This document shows, piece after piece, positions 15,492 through 24,042 of a stretch of 64,000 bases of DNA; the stretch's first letter is position 1, and each line of letters starts with the position of its first letter. The notes below the pieces were generated by a model. That model was not told the origin of the DNA and ran no database searches. It saw nothing but the letters and a program-made list of their open reading frames with translations. The position numbers and the translations under genes were made by a program. The stretch spans positions 1 to 64,000 of the IMG/VR virus record IMGVR_UViG_3300028592_000008, one strand, 5' to 3'. Source of the DNA: a virus.

Positions 15492-15800
15492 ATGATGGTG
15501 ACGCCGATCGGCCCGGATGACGTGGTGGCAAACCGCGGGGTGACGACGATCCCGCAGGCGGTGATCCTCGCCTTCAACCGTCTGATCGAGGGGCGGTGGG
15601 ACGGGGTGCAGGCCCGGTTCACGCGGTCGGATGCGGTCGGAGCGATCTGGGCGGCGACGGGTCTGTGCGAGCAGGAGATGTTGCACGCCCGGCATCTGGA
15701 CATTGAGCCGCTGTACCGGGACGCTGGGTGGAAGGTGACGTACGAGGCCCCGGAGATCGGGGAGACGTGGGAAGCCCATTACGTTTTCGAGGTGCGGTGA
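15492..15800 (+). CDS. Hypothetical protein
   Basis: 102 residues with the pattern PQAVILAFNRLIEGRWDG near the start, a helical block often seen in small uncharacterised phage proteins. Two adjacent ATG codons (15492 and 15495) are possible starts. It overlaps the next start by one base. Confidence 0.6.
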   Translation: MMVTPIGPDDVVANRGVTTIPQAVILAFNRLIEGRWDGVQARFTRSDAVGAIWAATGLCEQEMLHARHLDIEPLYRDAGWKVTYEAPEIGETWEAHYVFEVR

Positions 15801-16210
15801 TGGACCCGGTGTCTTTTCAGATCGCTCTGCTGTTCGTCGTCCTGGGCGTCTGCGCGGCCGCGGTGTTGCGGAAGATGCAGGAGACCAGGGAGTTCGAGTT
15901 GCGGATGTTTCAGATCGCCGAGCGGTGGGACAATCGCTGCGACTATCGATGGCAGGACCGGGTCGAGATTGACCCTGTGAAGGCCGAGGAGGCGCACGAC
16001 AAAATCGTCCGAGATCACAAGGCGTATTTCATCGAACTCGAGTGGCGCCGTCTCGGCGCGGGAGGATCCAGTGGTGGCGAGAAACCAGAAGACTCAGCCG
16101 GACCCGGTGGCGGCGATGATCGGGCCGATGCGTCGGGCGGCCCTGGCGGGGACGTATGCCGGGAAGGTGCCGACTCCGTACTTCATGTCGTGCCGCCGGG
16201 TGATTCCTGA
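15800..16210 (+). CDS. Membrane-anchored hypothetical protein with overlapping tail
   Basis: 136 residues. A transmembrane segment lies at about 8-24 (ALLFVVLGVCAAAVL), followed by a charged helical region. From about residue 91 the sequence becomes Gly/Asp-rich low complexity because the frame runs 140 bases into the next gene. The functional part is probably the first 90 residues. Confidence 0.55.
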   Translation: MDPVSFQIALLFVVLGVCAAAVLRKMQETREFELRMFQIAERWDNRCDYRWQDRVEIDPVKAEEAHDKIVRDHKAYFIELEWRRLGAGGSSGGEKPEDSAGPGGGDDRADASGGPGGDVCREGADSVLHVVPPGDS

Positions 16211-16634
16211 GCTCGGGGTGAGCGTCTGCTTCACCCGGGACGTCGGGTATCACACGAGCGGCTGGTGGAAGAACCCGGACTACGAACGCTGCTTCCACCT
16301 GAGCCTCGCGTTCTACCATCCGTACTCGAACAACGAGCCACGGCCGCGGGACTACGCGATCACCGATCGGTTCATCCGCGGGTTGTACGGGGACGCCCGG
16401 CGGATGATCTGGTGCGAGCCTCCGTACTCTGAGAAGGGGAAGCGGGAGGACATCTGGCACTACCGGCTGTTCTGCGACGAGGGGTGGCAGCCGATCAAGC
16501 CTCGCGGCGAGGTGTACGAGAAGGAGCTGACGGAGGCCGGCTGGAAGTCCTACAGCGACGTGCAGGCGGACGCACTGAAGAAGTCGCTCGCCGAACTGAA
16601 CGGCTACATGCAGGGAGGCCGCGGCCGACCATGA
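16071..16634 (+). CDS. Hypothetical protein
   Basis: 187 residues from a GTG preceded by GGAGGATCCA. The central part is rich in Trp, Tyr and His (TSGWWKNPDYERCFHLSLAF), giving a globular look. No family recognised; the gene belongs to a chain of coupled short genes ending at 17621. Confidence 0.65.
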   Translation: MVARNQKTQPDPVAAMIGPMRRAALAGTYAGKVPTPYFMSCRRVIPELGVSVCFTRDVGYHTSGWWKNPDYERCFHLSLAFYHPYSNNEPRPRDYAITDRFIRGLYGDARRMIWCEPPYSEKGKREDIWHYRLFCDEGWQPIKPRGEVYEKELTEAGWKSYSDVQADALKKSLAELNGYMQGGRGRP

Positions 16635-16906
16635 TCGAGGAAGGGGAAGTCCAGCCCGGCGTCCTGCGTCGCTGCGAAGCGTGCGGTCACCGGGACGACT
16701 ACCCGGCCTACGCGGATCGGTGCATCGCCTGCAGCCATCGGTTCGGGGAAGCGATCTCCCGGGTCCCGGCGAAGGAATTCATGATCCTCTGGCACTGCGG
16801 GCCCTGCGATAAGTTTCACGAGTCCGACTACCGTTTCGACGCCCGGTGTTCGTGCGGGAAGACGGGGATCATTGGGCGGGCGGAGCTGCCCGGGAGAGAG
16901 CCTTGA
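16631..16906 (+). CDS. Small double zinc-ribbon protein
   Basis: 91 residues with two Cys clusters: CEACGH...CIACSH (about 14-36) and WHCGPCDKFH...CSCGK (about 57-80). The CxxC spacing is typical of zinc ribbons that bind DNA, RNA or protein. ATG overlaps the preceding stop. The partner is unknown. Confidence 0.65.
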   Translation: MIEEGEVQPGVLRRCEACGHRDDYPAYADRCIACSHRFGEAISRVPAKEFMILWHCGPCDKFHESDYRFDARCSCGKTGIIGRAELPGREP

Positions 16907-17283
16907 GTCTTTGCCCAGCGTTTGTTCGCGCCGAGGACGGCAATCTGTACCGGAACCCGACGATCCGCGGGGAGGACTGGTACGTCTGCTTCGATGATGA
17001 CGATCCGCCGGAGTTGGTCGTCTTCGCGCCGACGTTCGAGCGAGCGTGGCGGAGGATGTGGACGCTGAAGAGGCAGCACGGATTCATCGGGTCGTTTCAG
17101 GAGTACTGGCACCCGGTCAGATATTCCTGGAGAAACGGCTGCCCGAAGAATCTGTCCGCATGGAGCCGGTTCTTCGGGTTGGCGGCGCCAATCCCTGTTC
17201 CTACTGACAGGGGCCCGGTGACAAACCTGAAGCGGGAGTACGTCCTGTACGATCCTGTGGCCGCTGGCCGAGAGGTGTGGTGA
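16903..17283 (+). CDS. Hypothetical protein
   Basis: 126 residues from a TTG that overlaps the preceding TGA. The region WYVCFDDDDPPELVVFAPTF and the following basic helical stretch look globular. No family recognised. Confidence 0.55.
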   Translation: MSLCPAFVRAEDGNLYRNPTIRGEDWYVCFDDDDPPELVVFAPTFERAWRRMWTLKRQHGFIGSFQEYWHPVRYSWRNGCPKNLSAWSRFFGLAAPIPVPTDRGPVTNLKREYVLYDPVAAGREVW

Positions 17284-17621
17284 TGAAGTACCTCGAGTCG
17301 ATGCGAGCCGGCGACCCCGCGCGGTCCAAGGCGATGAAGAAGGCCAGGGCACGGTACGGTCGCATGCTCTGGAACGAGATGGCGAGGATGCGAACGGAGG
17401 AGGAGCGGAACGCTCTGATCCGGCGGTGTGGCGAGAAGGCGTGTGAGCGTGGTCTCTACGCCAAGACGTACGGGTGGAAGCTGGCCGGGTGCGCGCTGGT
17501 CAGGTGGGCAGTGACCAGGATGTCCAGCCTTGAGAGCTATCACGAATGGAAGAACCGGGTCGGATTCATTCCTTACGCGGGCGGGTTCACCCGGCTGCGG
17601 CTGATGAGGGATGCCGGATAG
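17283..17621 (+). CDS. Small basic hypothetical protein
   Basis: 112 residues, strongly basic and helical (SKAMKKARARYGRMLWNEMA), suggesting nucleic-acid binding. The ATG at 17283 follows GAGAGG; two GTG codons just upstream are alternatives. It ends just before a gene-free structured stretch. Confidence 0.55.
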   Translation: MKYLESMRAGDPARSKAMKKARARYGRMLWNEMARMRTEEERNALIRRCGEKACERGLYAKTYGWKLAGCALVRWAVTRMSSLESYHEWKNRVGFIPYAGGFTRLRLMRDAG

Positions 17622-17628
17622 AGATCAT

Positions 17629-17815
17629 TTCGCCGCGGACTGGAACGGCTTGTAAACAGGTGCCGGGAAAGACCCACCCGGGGGCAATAGGAGCTCCCGG
17701 CCGCGGCGAACGTAGGGGCAGTCACCGACCCGAAGTGCGAACTCGAGCGCCTGGGGGTGAGCGTGTGGGGGTTGCCGAGCATGGACGCAAAAGCCCCTTG
17801 TTTCGTAGGCTGATG
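17629..17815 (+). ncRNA. Candidate structured RNA / leader
   Basis: A 196-base gap without a gene. TTCGCCGCGG (17629-17638) pairs perfectly over 10 bases with CCGCGGCGAA (17701-17710), and CCGGGA (17663-17668) pairs with TCCCGG (17695-17700) directly inside. Further on, GGGG and GCCCC near 17768-17797 can pair. It lies just upstream of the gene at 17818 and could be its regulatory leader or an independent small RNA. I do not recognise the class. Confidence 0.45.
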
Positions 17816-17817
17816 CA

Positions 17818-19155
17818 ATGAAAACTCTGACCTACCATTGTTCCCGGGAACCGAGGCCGCAGGACGTCGAGACTGCCTACCTCGAGGCTCGAGGCCTGGC
17901 GGGTCCGGCGAGTTTCTGGGACAGGGCTGGCGGGAAGAAGGGTCCGTTCACCCAGCGGCGCGATGGCGGCCGGCTGATGGCTGATCTTGGGCCCGGCGAC
18001 CATGTCGTCTTTCGGTCGATCGGCTCGGCGTTCGGAAGCCTGGCTGACTGGCGGGACACGGTGCGGCTGATGCTGGTCCGCGGGGCGACGGTCCATTTCA
18101 TCGGCGAGGGGCTGGTCATCTCCCGGGAATCTTCGTGGGTCGTGGGGACCGTGCTCGACGTCTACCTCCGCTTCGTGGCCGAGTTCGCGTCGGCGGACCG
18201 GCGGCGGCCGACGGAACCGTGCTCACAGCGGAAGCGGCGGTGTTCCGGAGGTGAAGTGGAGATTCCGGCCGGGAAGTTCGACGAGCTGTTGCGCCAGCAG
18301 AAGTGGGGCGACTGCCGGTTCCCGGCGACGACCGGGACACGGCACTCATACGCCATGCTGGAGGAGCCGCCGCGTTTCCCGGGAAACGATTTCCGGTACT
18401 GGCGCGAGGTGCGATACCTCCACACGCAGTACCCGTTCATCGAGCGTCCGGAGGGGAAGCGGCTGGTGCTGCGGGCCAAGCCAGGCGACGCGATGTTCGT
18501 CTGCGCCGGAAAGGCCTTCCGTTCTGTCGAAGACATGGTCTCCGCTTCCCGGACGCTTGCCGCCATTGGTGTCTCGGTGACGATCACGGACTTCGGGATC
18601 ACGACGCTGGCCGAGGAGGGGCGCGCCCTGATGAACCTGCTGGCGGTGTACGACATCTTGGCCCGGCGGCGGAAGTCGGAAGAACGCAAAGAACGCGGGC
18701 AGCGGAAGCAGATAACGATGGAGCTCCCGTTCTACCTGAAACGGCGGCCGAACGGGCGGGTCGTCATCAACGAGTTCCGGCTGTGGGGCGTCCTGCAGGT
18801 TCTCAATCGTCGGGAAATGAGGGGGATCGAGCTCGAGGACTGGATGGAAGAGCAGGAGGCCGAGCACTTCGGGGACCGGAAGCTGCCCCGCCACACGATC
18901 AACCGGCGGGCCAGGTATCGCTGGCACCCGGATCACGGCACGCTGCTTCGGCACCCGGGGCGCGGATACTGCCGGTCGCGATTCTGGCACAAGGCCCGGA
19001 TCAACGACATCCGTCGCGCGGGGCTGGAGCCGGTGAAGACCATGCTCGCCCAATACGGAATTCGTTTCCCGGGAAACGATATGCCCCGGCCACCGAAGGC
19101 CAGCCGGCGGAAGCGGGGAGTCACGAGCGGAACTGATTCCAGTCAGCCAGAGTGA
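17818..19155 (+). CDS. Protein with two resolvase-like domains, probably not catalytic
   Basis: 445 residues. Two stretches follow the order of a serine-recombinase N-terminal domain: residues 1-125, with LGPGDHVVFRSIGSAFGSLADWRDTVRLML..GATVHFIGEG (split), and 195-290, with AKPGDAMFVCAGKAFRSVEDMVSASRTL..IGVSVTITDFG. In real resolvases this block is pGD-hydrophobic-DRxxRS-dl; here the catalytic arginines are not evident. Residues 290-400 are basic with HTINRRARYRWHPDH, possibly DNA-binding. Two perfect palindromes are embedded as RFPGN (186-190 and 416-420) and one shortened copy lies at 17840. The fold assignment is an inference. Confidence 0.5.
   Translation: MKTLTYHCSREPRPQDVETAYLEARGLAGPASFWDRAGGKKGPFTQRRDGGRLMADLGPGDHVVFRSIGSAFGSLADWRDTVRLMLVRGATVHFIGEGLVISRESSWVVGTVLDVYLRFVAEFASADRRRPTEPCSQRKRRCSGGEVEIPAGKFDELLRQQKWGDCRFPATTGTRHSYAMLEEPPRFPGNDFRYWREVRYLHTQYPFIERPEGKRLVLRAKPGDAMFVCAGKAFRSVEDMVSASRTLAAIGVSVTITDFGITTLAEEGRALMNLLAVYDILARRRKSEERKERGQRKQITMELPFYLKRRPNGRVVINEFRLWGVLQVLNRREMRGIELEDWMEEQEAEHFGDRKLPRHTINRRARYRWHPDHGTLLRHPGRGYCRSRFWHKARINDIRRAGLEPVKTMLAQYGIRFPGNDMPRPPKASRRKRGVTSGTDSSQPE
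17840..17851. promoter_or_regulatory. Shortened palindrome variant
   Basis: GTTCCCGGGAAC, the dispersed palindrome lacking one T-A pair per arm, 22 bases into the resolvase-like gene. It may be a weak site or chance. Confidence 0.35.
18374..18387. promoter_or_regulatory. ParB/Noc-type palindrome, site 4
   Basis: Perfect CGTTTCCCGGGAAACG (18373-18388) inside the resolvase-like gene, read as R-F-P-G-N. Confidence 0.8.
19064..19077. promoter_or_regulatory. ParB/Noc-type palindrome, site 5
   Basis: Perfect 16-base form at 19063-19078, near the 3' end of the resolvase-like gene, again read as R-F-P-G-N, 690 bases from site 4. This is the closest pair of perfect sites after sites 1 and 2. Confidence 0.8.
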
Positions 19156-19390
19156 CGTAAACTACGCCGCCGATTTCCTTTGAGCCGAGAATGCGGGTCG
19201 AGCCGTTCTGCAATTTGGCTCCAACTTTGATCCATCGGTAGATCGTCCGAGCGCTCTTGACGATCCCGAATCGCTCCTGCAGGACCCGGACGAAATTCGC
19301 CACCGTCCACTCTTCGGGTGCCTTGCTTCGCTTTGCCATTTCGTGACATCCATCGGGGGATGATTGCGTGAAGGGAATCTGGGGAGCCAT
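19121..19390 (-). CDS. DUF1580-like helix-turn-helix protein
   Basis: 89 residues from the ATG at 19390, or 72 from the ATG at 19339 (MAKRSKAPEEW). The core KSARTIYRWIKVGAKLQNG..RILGSKEIGGVVYVTLADWNQF (split) resembles the MerR/excisionase-type DNA-binding fold of DUF1580 proteins, which are mostly known from planctomycetes. It is the only leftward gene in this part, converges on the gene at 17818 (35-base overlap) and diverges from the scaffold gene, so it may regulate late genes or direct excision. Confidence 0.55.
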   Translation of the reverse strand: MAPQIPFTQSSPDGCHEMAKRSKAPEEWTVANFVRVLQERFGIVKSARTIYRWIKVGAKLQNGSTRILGSKEIGGVVYVTLADWNQFRS

Positions 19391-19437
19391 CGTAATCGCC
19401 TGCGGCGGGAAGTTCTAACTCACGGTGACACGCGATT

Positions 19438-20730
19438 ATGGCACGTCCAAGATCAACCAAAGGGGCTCAGACAGCGACCGGCCCGGCCGCCGCGCCGAGC
19501 GTGAAGGACGAACGGGCTCCGTCCATGCGGGAGCTCGGCGAGCAGGTTCTCGCCGGCCGCAGCGAGACGGACTCGAACGCCAGCGACGCCGCGGCAAGTG
19601 CGGCCCTCGGCGGAGTCCCAGGTGCCAGCGACGACGTTGAGGAAGACAGTCCGCTCTCGACCGACGATTCGGACTTCGGCGTGCAGGCTCAGGGGCAGGA
19701 CGGCGACATCTTCGAGGACGACGATGTCCCTGCTCAGGGGCAGCAGGACGGCCAAGCTCCTCCGTCCCGCGCGATCGCCGAGGCGTTCAAGGCCCGGAAC
19801 ATGGGCTGGGACGAGGACGTCACCGACGAAGACATCATCGCGGAATTCCAGCACACGAACACGCTGCTCGCCCAGCAGCAGGAAGAGCTCAACTGGTATC
19901 GGCAGCAGGCCGCAGCGGGCGGCCAGGGGAATCAGGGTGCAGGCTCAGCCGCTCCGGCGCCGGGCACGGGCGCGACCGGGGGGGCGTCACCTGCCCCCGG
20001 CGCGCCTAAGTTGCCTGAGTTCAAGGTAGACGCGCCGGAGTGGGACCCGGCGTGGGAAGCCGGCCTGAAGGTGGACGAAGAGGGCACGATCGTCGCGAAG
20101 CCCGGCTGGGATCCGAGCTTGCCCGGGAAGTACAACCGCTTCAAGCAATGGGAATCGCAGCAGATTTCCACCTTGGCCCGGAACCCGTACCTCCTGCAGA
20201 TGGCTCAGAATCCGCAGGCGTTCCTCGAGCAGATCGTTCGCCCGATGGCCGAGCAGATCGCCACCGCCCGGACGAACGAGCTGGCCGGTCAGTACCAGCG
20301 TCAGAGCGAGGACGCCTACATCAACCAGATCCGGGCTCAGGCCGGGTATCTGAACACGAACGCCGCTGGGCAGGTCGTTCGGCACGCGAAGACCGGGCAG
20401 GTCATGCTCACCCCGGAGGGGCAGGCGTTCGAGCGTGAATTCGCCGCGCTCCTTCAGGACGCCCCGGGGATGTCCCGGGTCAAGGCTGCCGAACTCGCCT
20501 CCCGTCTGCACCCGCCGCGCAAGGCCGCGGCCCCGGCCCGGCAGACCAACGGCGGTGCGGCTCCGGCTCAGCGTGCGACGAGCCCGACGTACGGGCAGCG
20601 TCTCGGGGGAACCGTTCATCAGCCGCGGCGGACCCCGGCAAATCGAATCCCGACTGACGGTCGGGGTCTCCCGGATCAGCGAGCTCTCGGAGAAGCGTAC
20701 CTCCGGGAAAAGCAGTCCGGGGCGCAGTGA
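19438..20730 (+). CDS. Putative capsid scaffolding protein
   Basis: 430 residues, placed directly before the capsid gene. The first 130 residues are acidic and disordered; 130-150 are helical and Gln-rich (LAQQQEELNWYRQQ); a Gly/Ala/Pro linker follows; 220-370 are helical; the C terminus is basic and Pro-rich. Acidic-helical-basic layout and position fit a scaffold that guides prohead assembly and is then removed. No protease motif is seen in it. Confidence 0.65.
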   Translation: MARPRSTKGAQTATGPAAAPSVKDERAPSMRELGEQVLAGRSETDSNASDAAASAALGGVPGASDDVEEDSPLSTDDSDFGVQAQGQDGDIFEDDDVPAQGQQDGQAPPSRAIAEAFKARNMGWDEDVTDEDIIAEFQHTNTLLAQQQEELNWYRQQAAAGGQGNQGAGSAAPAPGTGATGGASPAPGAPKLPEFKVDAPEWDPAWEAGLKVDEEGTIVAKPGWDPSLPGKYNRFKQWESQQISTLARNPYLLQMAQNPQAFLEQIVRPMAEQIATARTNELAGQYQRQSEDAYINQIRAQAGYLNTNAAGQVVRHAKTGQVMLTPEGQAFEREFAALLQDAPGMSRVKAAELASRLHPPRKAAAPARQTNGGAAPAQRATSPTYGQRLGGTVHQPRRTPANRIPTDGRGLPDQRALGEAYLREKQSGAQ

Positions 20731-20797
20731 TCGGTCCGGTTTCACTTTCAGGTTTCATGTAACTGCCGGGTGACCCCGGATCACGAGGAGTCCAGCG

Positions 20798-21955
20798 ATG
20801 GCGAACTTGGTGCCGCAGACGACTGACGAAGCGACGGAAGTCGCGCGGGCAACAGCTCCGACCTTCATCAAGGGGTTTGCGGACCTCACGATGCGGAAGC
20901 GGATTTGGATGGCCCTCCTGCGGAAGTACGGTCGGGTCCTGTTCAACCAGGGCGGTCACACGACCGTCTGGGGTGTCCGGGTCCGGGAGGCGACGCCGCA
21001 CACGATCGGGGCGAACCCGACGTTCGACTTCAACTCCATCAACCGGAACGAGCAGCTCTCGCTCGACTGGCGTGGCTACGGGCACGAAGGCGTGCTGTGG
21101 GTGAAGGACAAGCTGATGAACGGCCAGGCTGGCGCGTCGCAGCTTTGGAACATGCTGAACGACCGCACGGAAACGCTCGCGGAAGAGTTCGCCCGCATGT
21201 TCAACCGCGAGATTTACGTTGACGGCGAAGCGGCCGGCAACGGCGAGCGGTTCCACGGTCGCGGGACGTTCCTGAACTACAAGGCCGGGGTGACCTCGGA
21301 CGACCGCGTCGCTCTTCCGGACGGCAGTTACGCCGGCCTGTCGATCGAGCTCGGCGGCCTCGGCGGCTCCTGCACCAATGCGATCTCGGCCGGCGAGAAG
21401 CCGAACACCGACCTCGGGGCCGACTGGCCGGAAGGTCAGGCGACGGCGGACTTCGACGCGACGAGCCCGCTGATCCTGAACATCTCGTCGGATCGCTGGA
21501 CGCCGGACGGCGGCACGACCTGGCGGGACAACAACGAGGCGATTCTCTCGTACACCAACGAGATCCAGTCGGCTCGCGGCGCCCGGGAATCCCGGACGGC
21601 AGGTGAGGCTCCGATCCTCAACCTGATGACGGCGAAGATGAAGAACGAGTTCGAGATGGGACAGCGCGGGCGGTTCCAGATCAACCTGCAGATGCAGGAG
21701 ATGATCGACCTCGGATTCCCGGACACGTACCGCTACGAAGGTGCGGTGATCGCGGCGGACTACGAATGCCCGCACGGCGAAATGCACCAGCTTTCCCCGG
21801 GCACGATGGAGTACGCGGCGCTGACCGAGGACTACTGGACCTTCGAAGGTCCGACGTACCTCCCCGGGCAGATGAAGTGGATCTGGCTGCTGTACACCTA
21901 CGGCAACTTCCGCTTCCAGCCCAAGTGTGAGGCGTTCGGCAAGAGCATCGCCTGA
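20798..21955 (+). CDS. Major capsid protein (putative)
   Basis: 385 residues. Size, position after the scaffold and before terminase and portal, and an N-terminal helix followed by beta-rich sequence fit a HK97-fold capsid protein. Features include FADLTMRKRIWMALLRKYG, a loop with WRGYGHEGVLWVKDK and a C-terminal WLLYTYGNFRFQPKCEAFG. GAGGAGT before the ATG is strong, as expected for an abundant product. The assignment rests on context rather than a recognised motif. Confidence 0.7.
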   Translation: MANLVPQTTDEATEVARATAPTFIKGFADLTMRKRIWMALLRKYGRVLFNQGGHTTVWGVRVREATPHTIGANPTFDFNSINRNEQLSLDWRGYGHEGVLWVKDKLMNGQAGASQLWNMLNDRTETLAEEFARMFNREIYVDGEAAGNGERFHGRGTFLNYKAGVTSDDRVALPDGSYAGLSIELGGLGGSCTNAISAGEKPNTDLGADWPEGQATADFDATSPLILNISSDRWTPDGGTTWRDNNEAILSYTNEIQSARGARESRTAGEAPILNLMTAKMKNEFEMGQRGRFQINLQMQEMIDLGFPDTYRYEGAVIAADYECPHGEMHQLSPGTMEYAALTEDYWTFEGPTYLPGQMKWIWLLYTYGNFRFQPKCEAFGKSIA

Positions 21956-22035
21956 TCCGATCCTGCGTAGGGACCGGCAGTTCTGTTCGATAGAAAACCT
22001 GCGGCGAGGGCCGCAAACCTCTGAGGGGACGAGTC

Positions 22036-23058
22036 ATGGTGGATCAGGTTCAGAACATCACGAAGCTGGGGAGTGTCGACTTCATCGGCACTTCCAGCCG
22101 GAAGATGGGGCTGGTCGGGAAGTACAAGGACAACCAGCCGGACCCGTCCGCGCCGGGTGCTCCGCCGACGACCGATTACGAGCAGTGGATTCACGCTCTG
22201 ACCGTCGTGAATCGTTCGGGCGGTCTGCTGCTTCCCGGCCGCCGGGTCATCTTCGAGGACGGCACGACCTACGCCGGTCCGTACCGCGCTATCTCCGGAT
22301 ACGCGGCTGCGGGTCAGCGTGGGGACGGCGTGGTTCCCTGGACCTGCCCGTCCGCTGGTGTCGGAAACGGGAGCGTCTTCAACATCATCACGAAGGGCCC
22401 GGCGAAGCTGGTGTTCGACGGGGTGAACGTCGCGATCGCCAAGAACGACCTGATCGGTGGTTCGGCGGACGGGAAGGCGGCGAAGTACGGGTCGACGACT
22501 CAGGTCGCCAACTCGGCCACCTTCACCAACACGACCGACGCCGCGGACGTCGCGACGAAGCAGATCGCCCCGGCGAACGGGCTCAAGAAGTACGACCGCT
22601 TCCGGATCGTCATGGCCGGGACCTGCCCGTCGACGAACTCGACCGACACCCTGACGCTGCTCGCCAAGATCGGCGGACAGACGGCGGGGAGCACGGGCGC
22701 GATCGACGTCGCGAACAACGACCCGTTCGTCGCGGTTCTCGACTGCGTCGTCTGGGCGACCGGAGCGAGTGGTTCGATCCAGGTCACCGGATTCGTGGCC
22801 CTCAAGACAACGACCGTCCCGGTCTCCACGACGCTGACCGTCGACACCACGGCGGCCGTCTCCGCGGCGGTCAACGCCGACTGGTCCGCGATCAGCACGA
22901 GCGACCAGTTCGTGGTGACCGCACTCTCGGTCGACTTCCAGGCCGGGACGGGACCGTTTGCCCTGCCGTTCGCCCGCGCACTCGAAGTCGTGGCGGCCGA
23001 TGCGGCGGACGACACGCAGTTCAAGTGCATGGTCGACTTCGAATCGCCGATCGCCTGA
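22036..23058 (+). CDS. Putative capsid decoration or head fibre protein
   Basis: 340 residues, beta-rich and Thr/Ala-rich (for example FTNTTDAADVATKQIAP and VSTTLTVDTTAAVSAAV). It follows the capsid gene at about 80 bases with its own GAGGGG site. An N-terminal domain of about 150 residues has a decoration-protein look (VNRSGGLLLPGRRVIFEDGT). Minor capsid or head fibre are the reasonable options. Confidence 0.55.
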   Translation: MVDQVQNITKLGSVDFIGTSSRKMGLVGKYKDNQPDPSAPGAPPTTDYEQWIHALTVVNRSGGLLLPGRRVIFEDGTTYAGPYRAISGYAAAGQRGDGVVPWTCPSAGVGNGSVFNIITKGPAKLVFDGVNVAIAKNDLIGGSADGKAAKYGSTTQVANSATFTNTTDAADVATKQIAPANGLKKYDRFRIVMAGTCPSTNSTDTLTLLAKIGGQTAGSTGAIDVANNDPFVAVLDCVVWATGASGSIQVTGFVALKTTTVPVSTTLTVDTTAAVSAAVNADWSAISTSDQFVVTALSVDFQAGTGPFALPFARALEVVAADAADDTQFKCMVDFESPIA

Positions 23059-23140
23059 TCGAAGTCTCCCCCGGGGGCGTGAGATCGGATAGAGTTTTTG
23101 TGGGGCTCGATTCTGAGCTCAGTCCTCGAGGGGGTTTGAG

Positions 23141-23314
23141 ATGGCGAACGAAAACATGCAGCTCCGCCCGGACAAGGCGGCCAACAAGTATCCGAAGCTG
23201 CCGACTCGGGAGAACGCGACCGGAGGGGTGACGACCGGCCGGGCGAACGTCGAGCCGAAGTGCGACAAGTCAAGCAACGGGATCAAGGGCGAGTCCACCA
23301 AGGGCAAGTATTGA
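23141..23314 (+). CDS. Small hypothetical virion-block protein
   Basis: 57 residues, MANENMQLRPDKAANKYPKL at the start, Lys- and Asn-rich and probably disordered. CGAGGGGG precedes the ATG. A terminator follows at once, so it ends the capsid transcript. Confidence 0.6.
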   Translation: MANENMQLRPDKAANKYPKLPTRENATGGVTTGRANVEPKCDKSSNGIKGESTKGKY

Positions 23315-23343
23315 TCCTTCTGCACGCGAAGCACTGAAGGGGG

Positions 23344-23377
23344 GCGGTCTGGGGCGTCAGTCTCAGACCGCTTTTTT
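23344..23377 (+). terminator. Rho-independent terminator
   Basis: GCGGTCTG (23344-23351) pairs with CAGACCGC (23364-23371), followed by six T. It separates the capsid genes from the terminase-portal genes. Confidence 0.9.
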
Positions 23378-23391
23378 CATTGGGTGACACC

Positions 23392-24042
23392 ATGCCGCGG
23401 ACGGTCTACGAAACTCCGACGAAGCGATGCCAAGCCTGTCAGCGGATGTTGACGGTTCACTGCTTCAAGCCGGCGACGGCGGTCTACTGTGAGGGCTGCA
23501 CGGAGACCGTACAGCCGATCGCGGTGAAGCTGGCCGAGGAGAAGGTCGGGGCGGTCGCGATCAGCCTGGCGGACTCCCTGCAGCGCACAGTCGACGCCAG
23601 TCAGCCGGACATGGAACAGATCGTCCGGCTGACGATGAGGGCCATGGGCGGCCCGGATGGCATCGTGGGCATCGTCTCCCGGCAGATCGCGGACCTCGAG
23701 GGGCGGCTGATCAACGGGAAGATCGTCAGCTACGAAGAGGCGGTCCGACTGAACGAGGGAAAGACGAAAGACCGGAAGACGTTGCTCGCGTACCTGAAGC
23801 TGTTCACGGCGATGGTCGCGAAGAACGACGAGGCGAAGGCGGACGAGCGGAAGCGGACCGCCGGGCTGAATGTCGTCGAGATGGGGAACCGCCTGCTCGA
23901 CTTCTGCTGGAAGCAGATCAACGGGGACAAGTCGTTCCGCGAGCGGCTGATCCGGCTGCTGGTGTCGAAGTTCCGGGACGACGTCGCCCGGGCGATGAAC
24001 ACGATCGAGACGGAGGCGGTCGGTGGGACAGCTCAACCTTGA
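23392..24042 (+). CDS. Putative terminase small subunit with N-terminal zinc finger
   Basis: 216 residues. A CQACQ...YCEGC pair (about 13-37) forms a zinc-finger-like start; the rest is helical. It overlaps the TerL gene by 20 bases, the usual place for TerS. The classic TerS helix-turn-helix is not obvious, so this is a context call. The ATG at 23392 follows GGGTGACACC; a TTG at 23380 is an alternative. Confidence 0.5.
   Translation: MPRTVYETPTKRCQACQRMLTVHCFKPATAVYCEGCTETVQPIAVKLAEEKVGAVAISLADSLQRTVDASQPDMEQIVRLTMRAMGGPDGIVGIVSRQIADLEGRLINGKIVSYEEAVRLNEGKTKDRKTLLAYLKLFTAMVAKNDEAKADERKRTAGLNVVEMGNRLLDFCWKQINGDKSFRERLIRLLVSKFRDDVARAMNTIETEAVGGTAQP

Noticed and set aside
17622-17817. c-di-GMP (GEMM) riboswitch, because of GACGCAAAAGCC near 17793
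   Set aside because: Only about 11 bases resemble GEMM; the second conserved arm (GGUAGGUAGCGGGGUUACC type) is absent.
17818-19155. Active phage integrase (serine recombinase)
   Set aside because: Catalytic arginines are not evident and the large serine integrase C-terminal domains are missing; no att site was seen.
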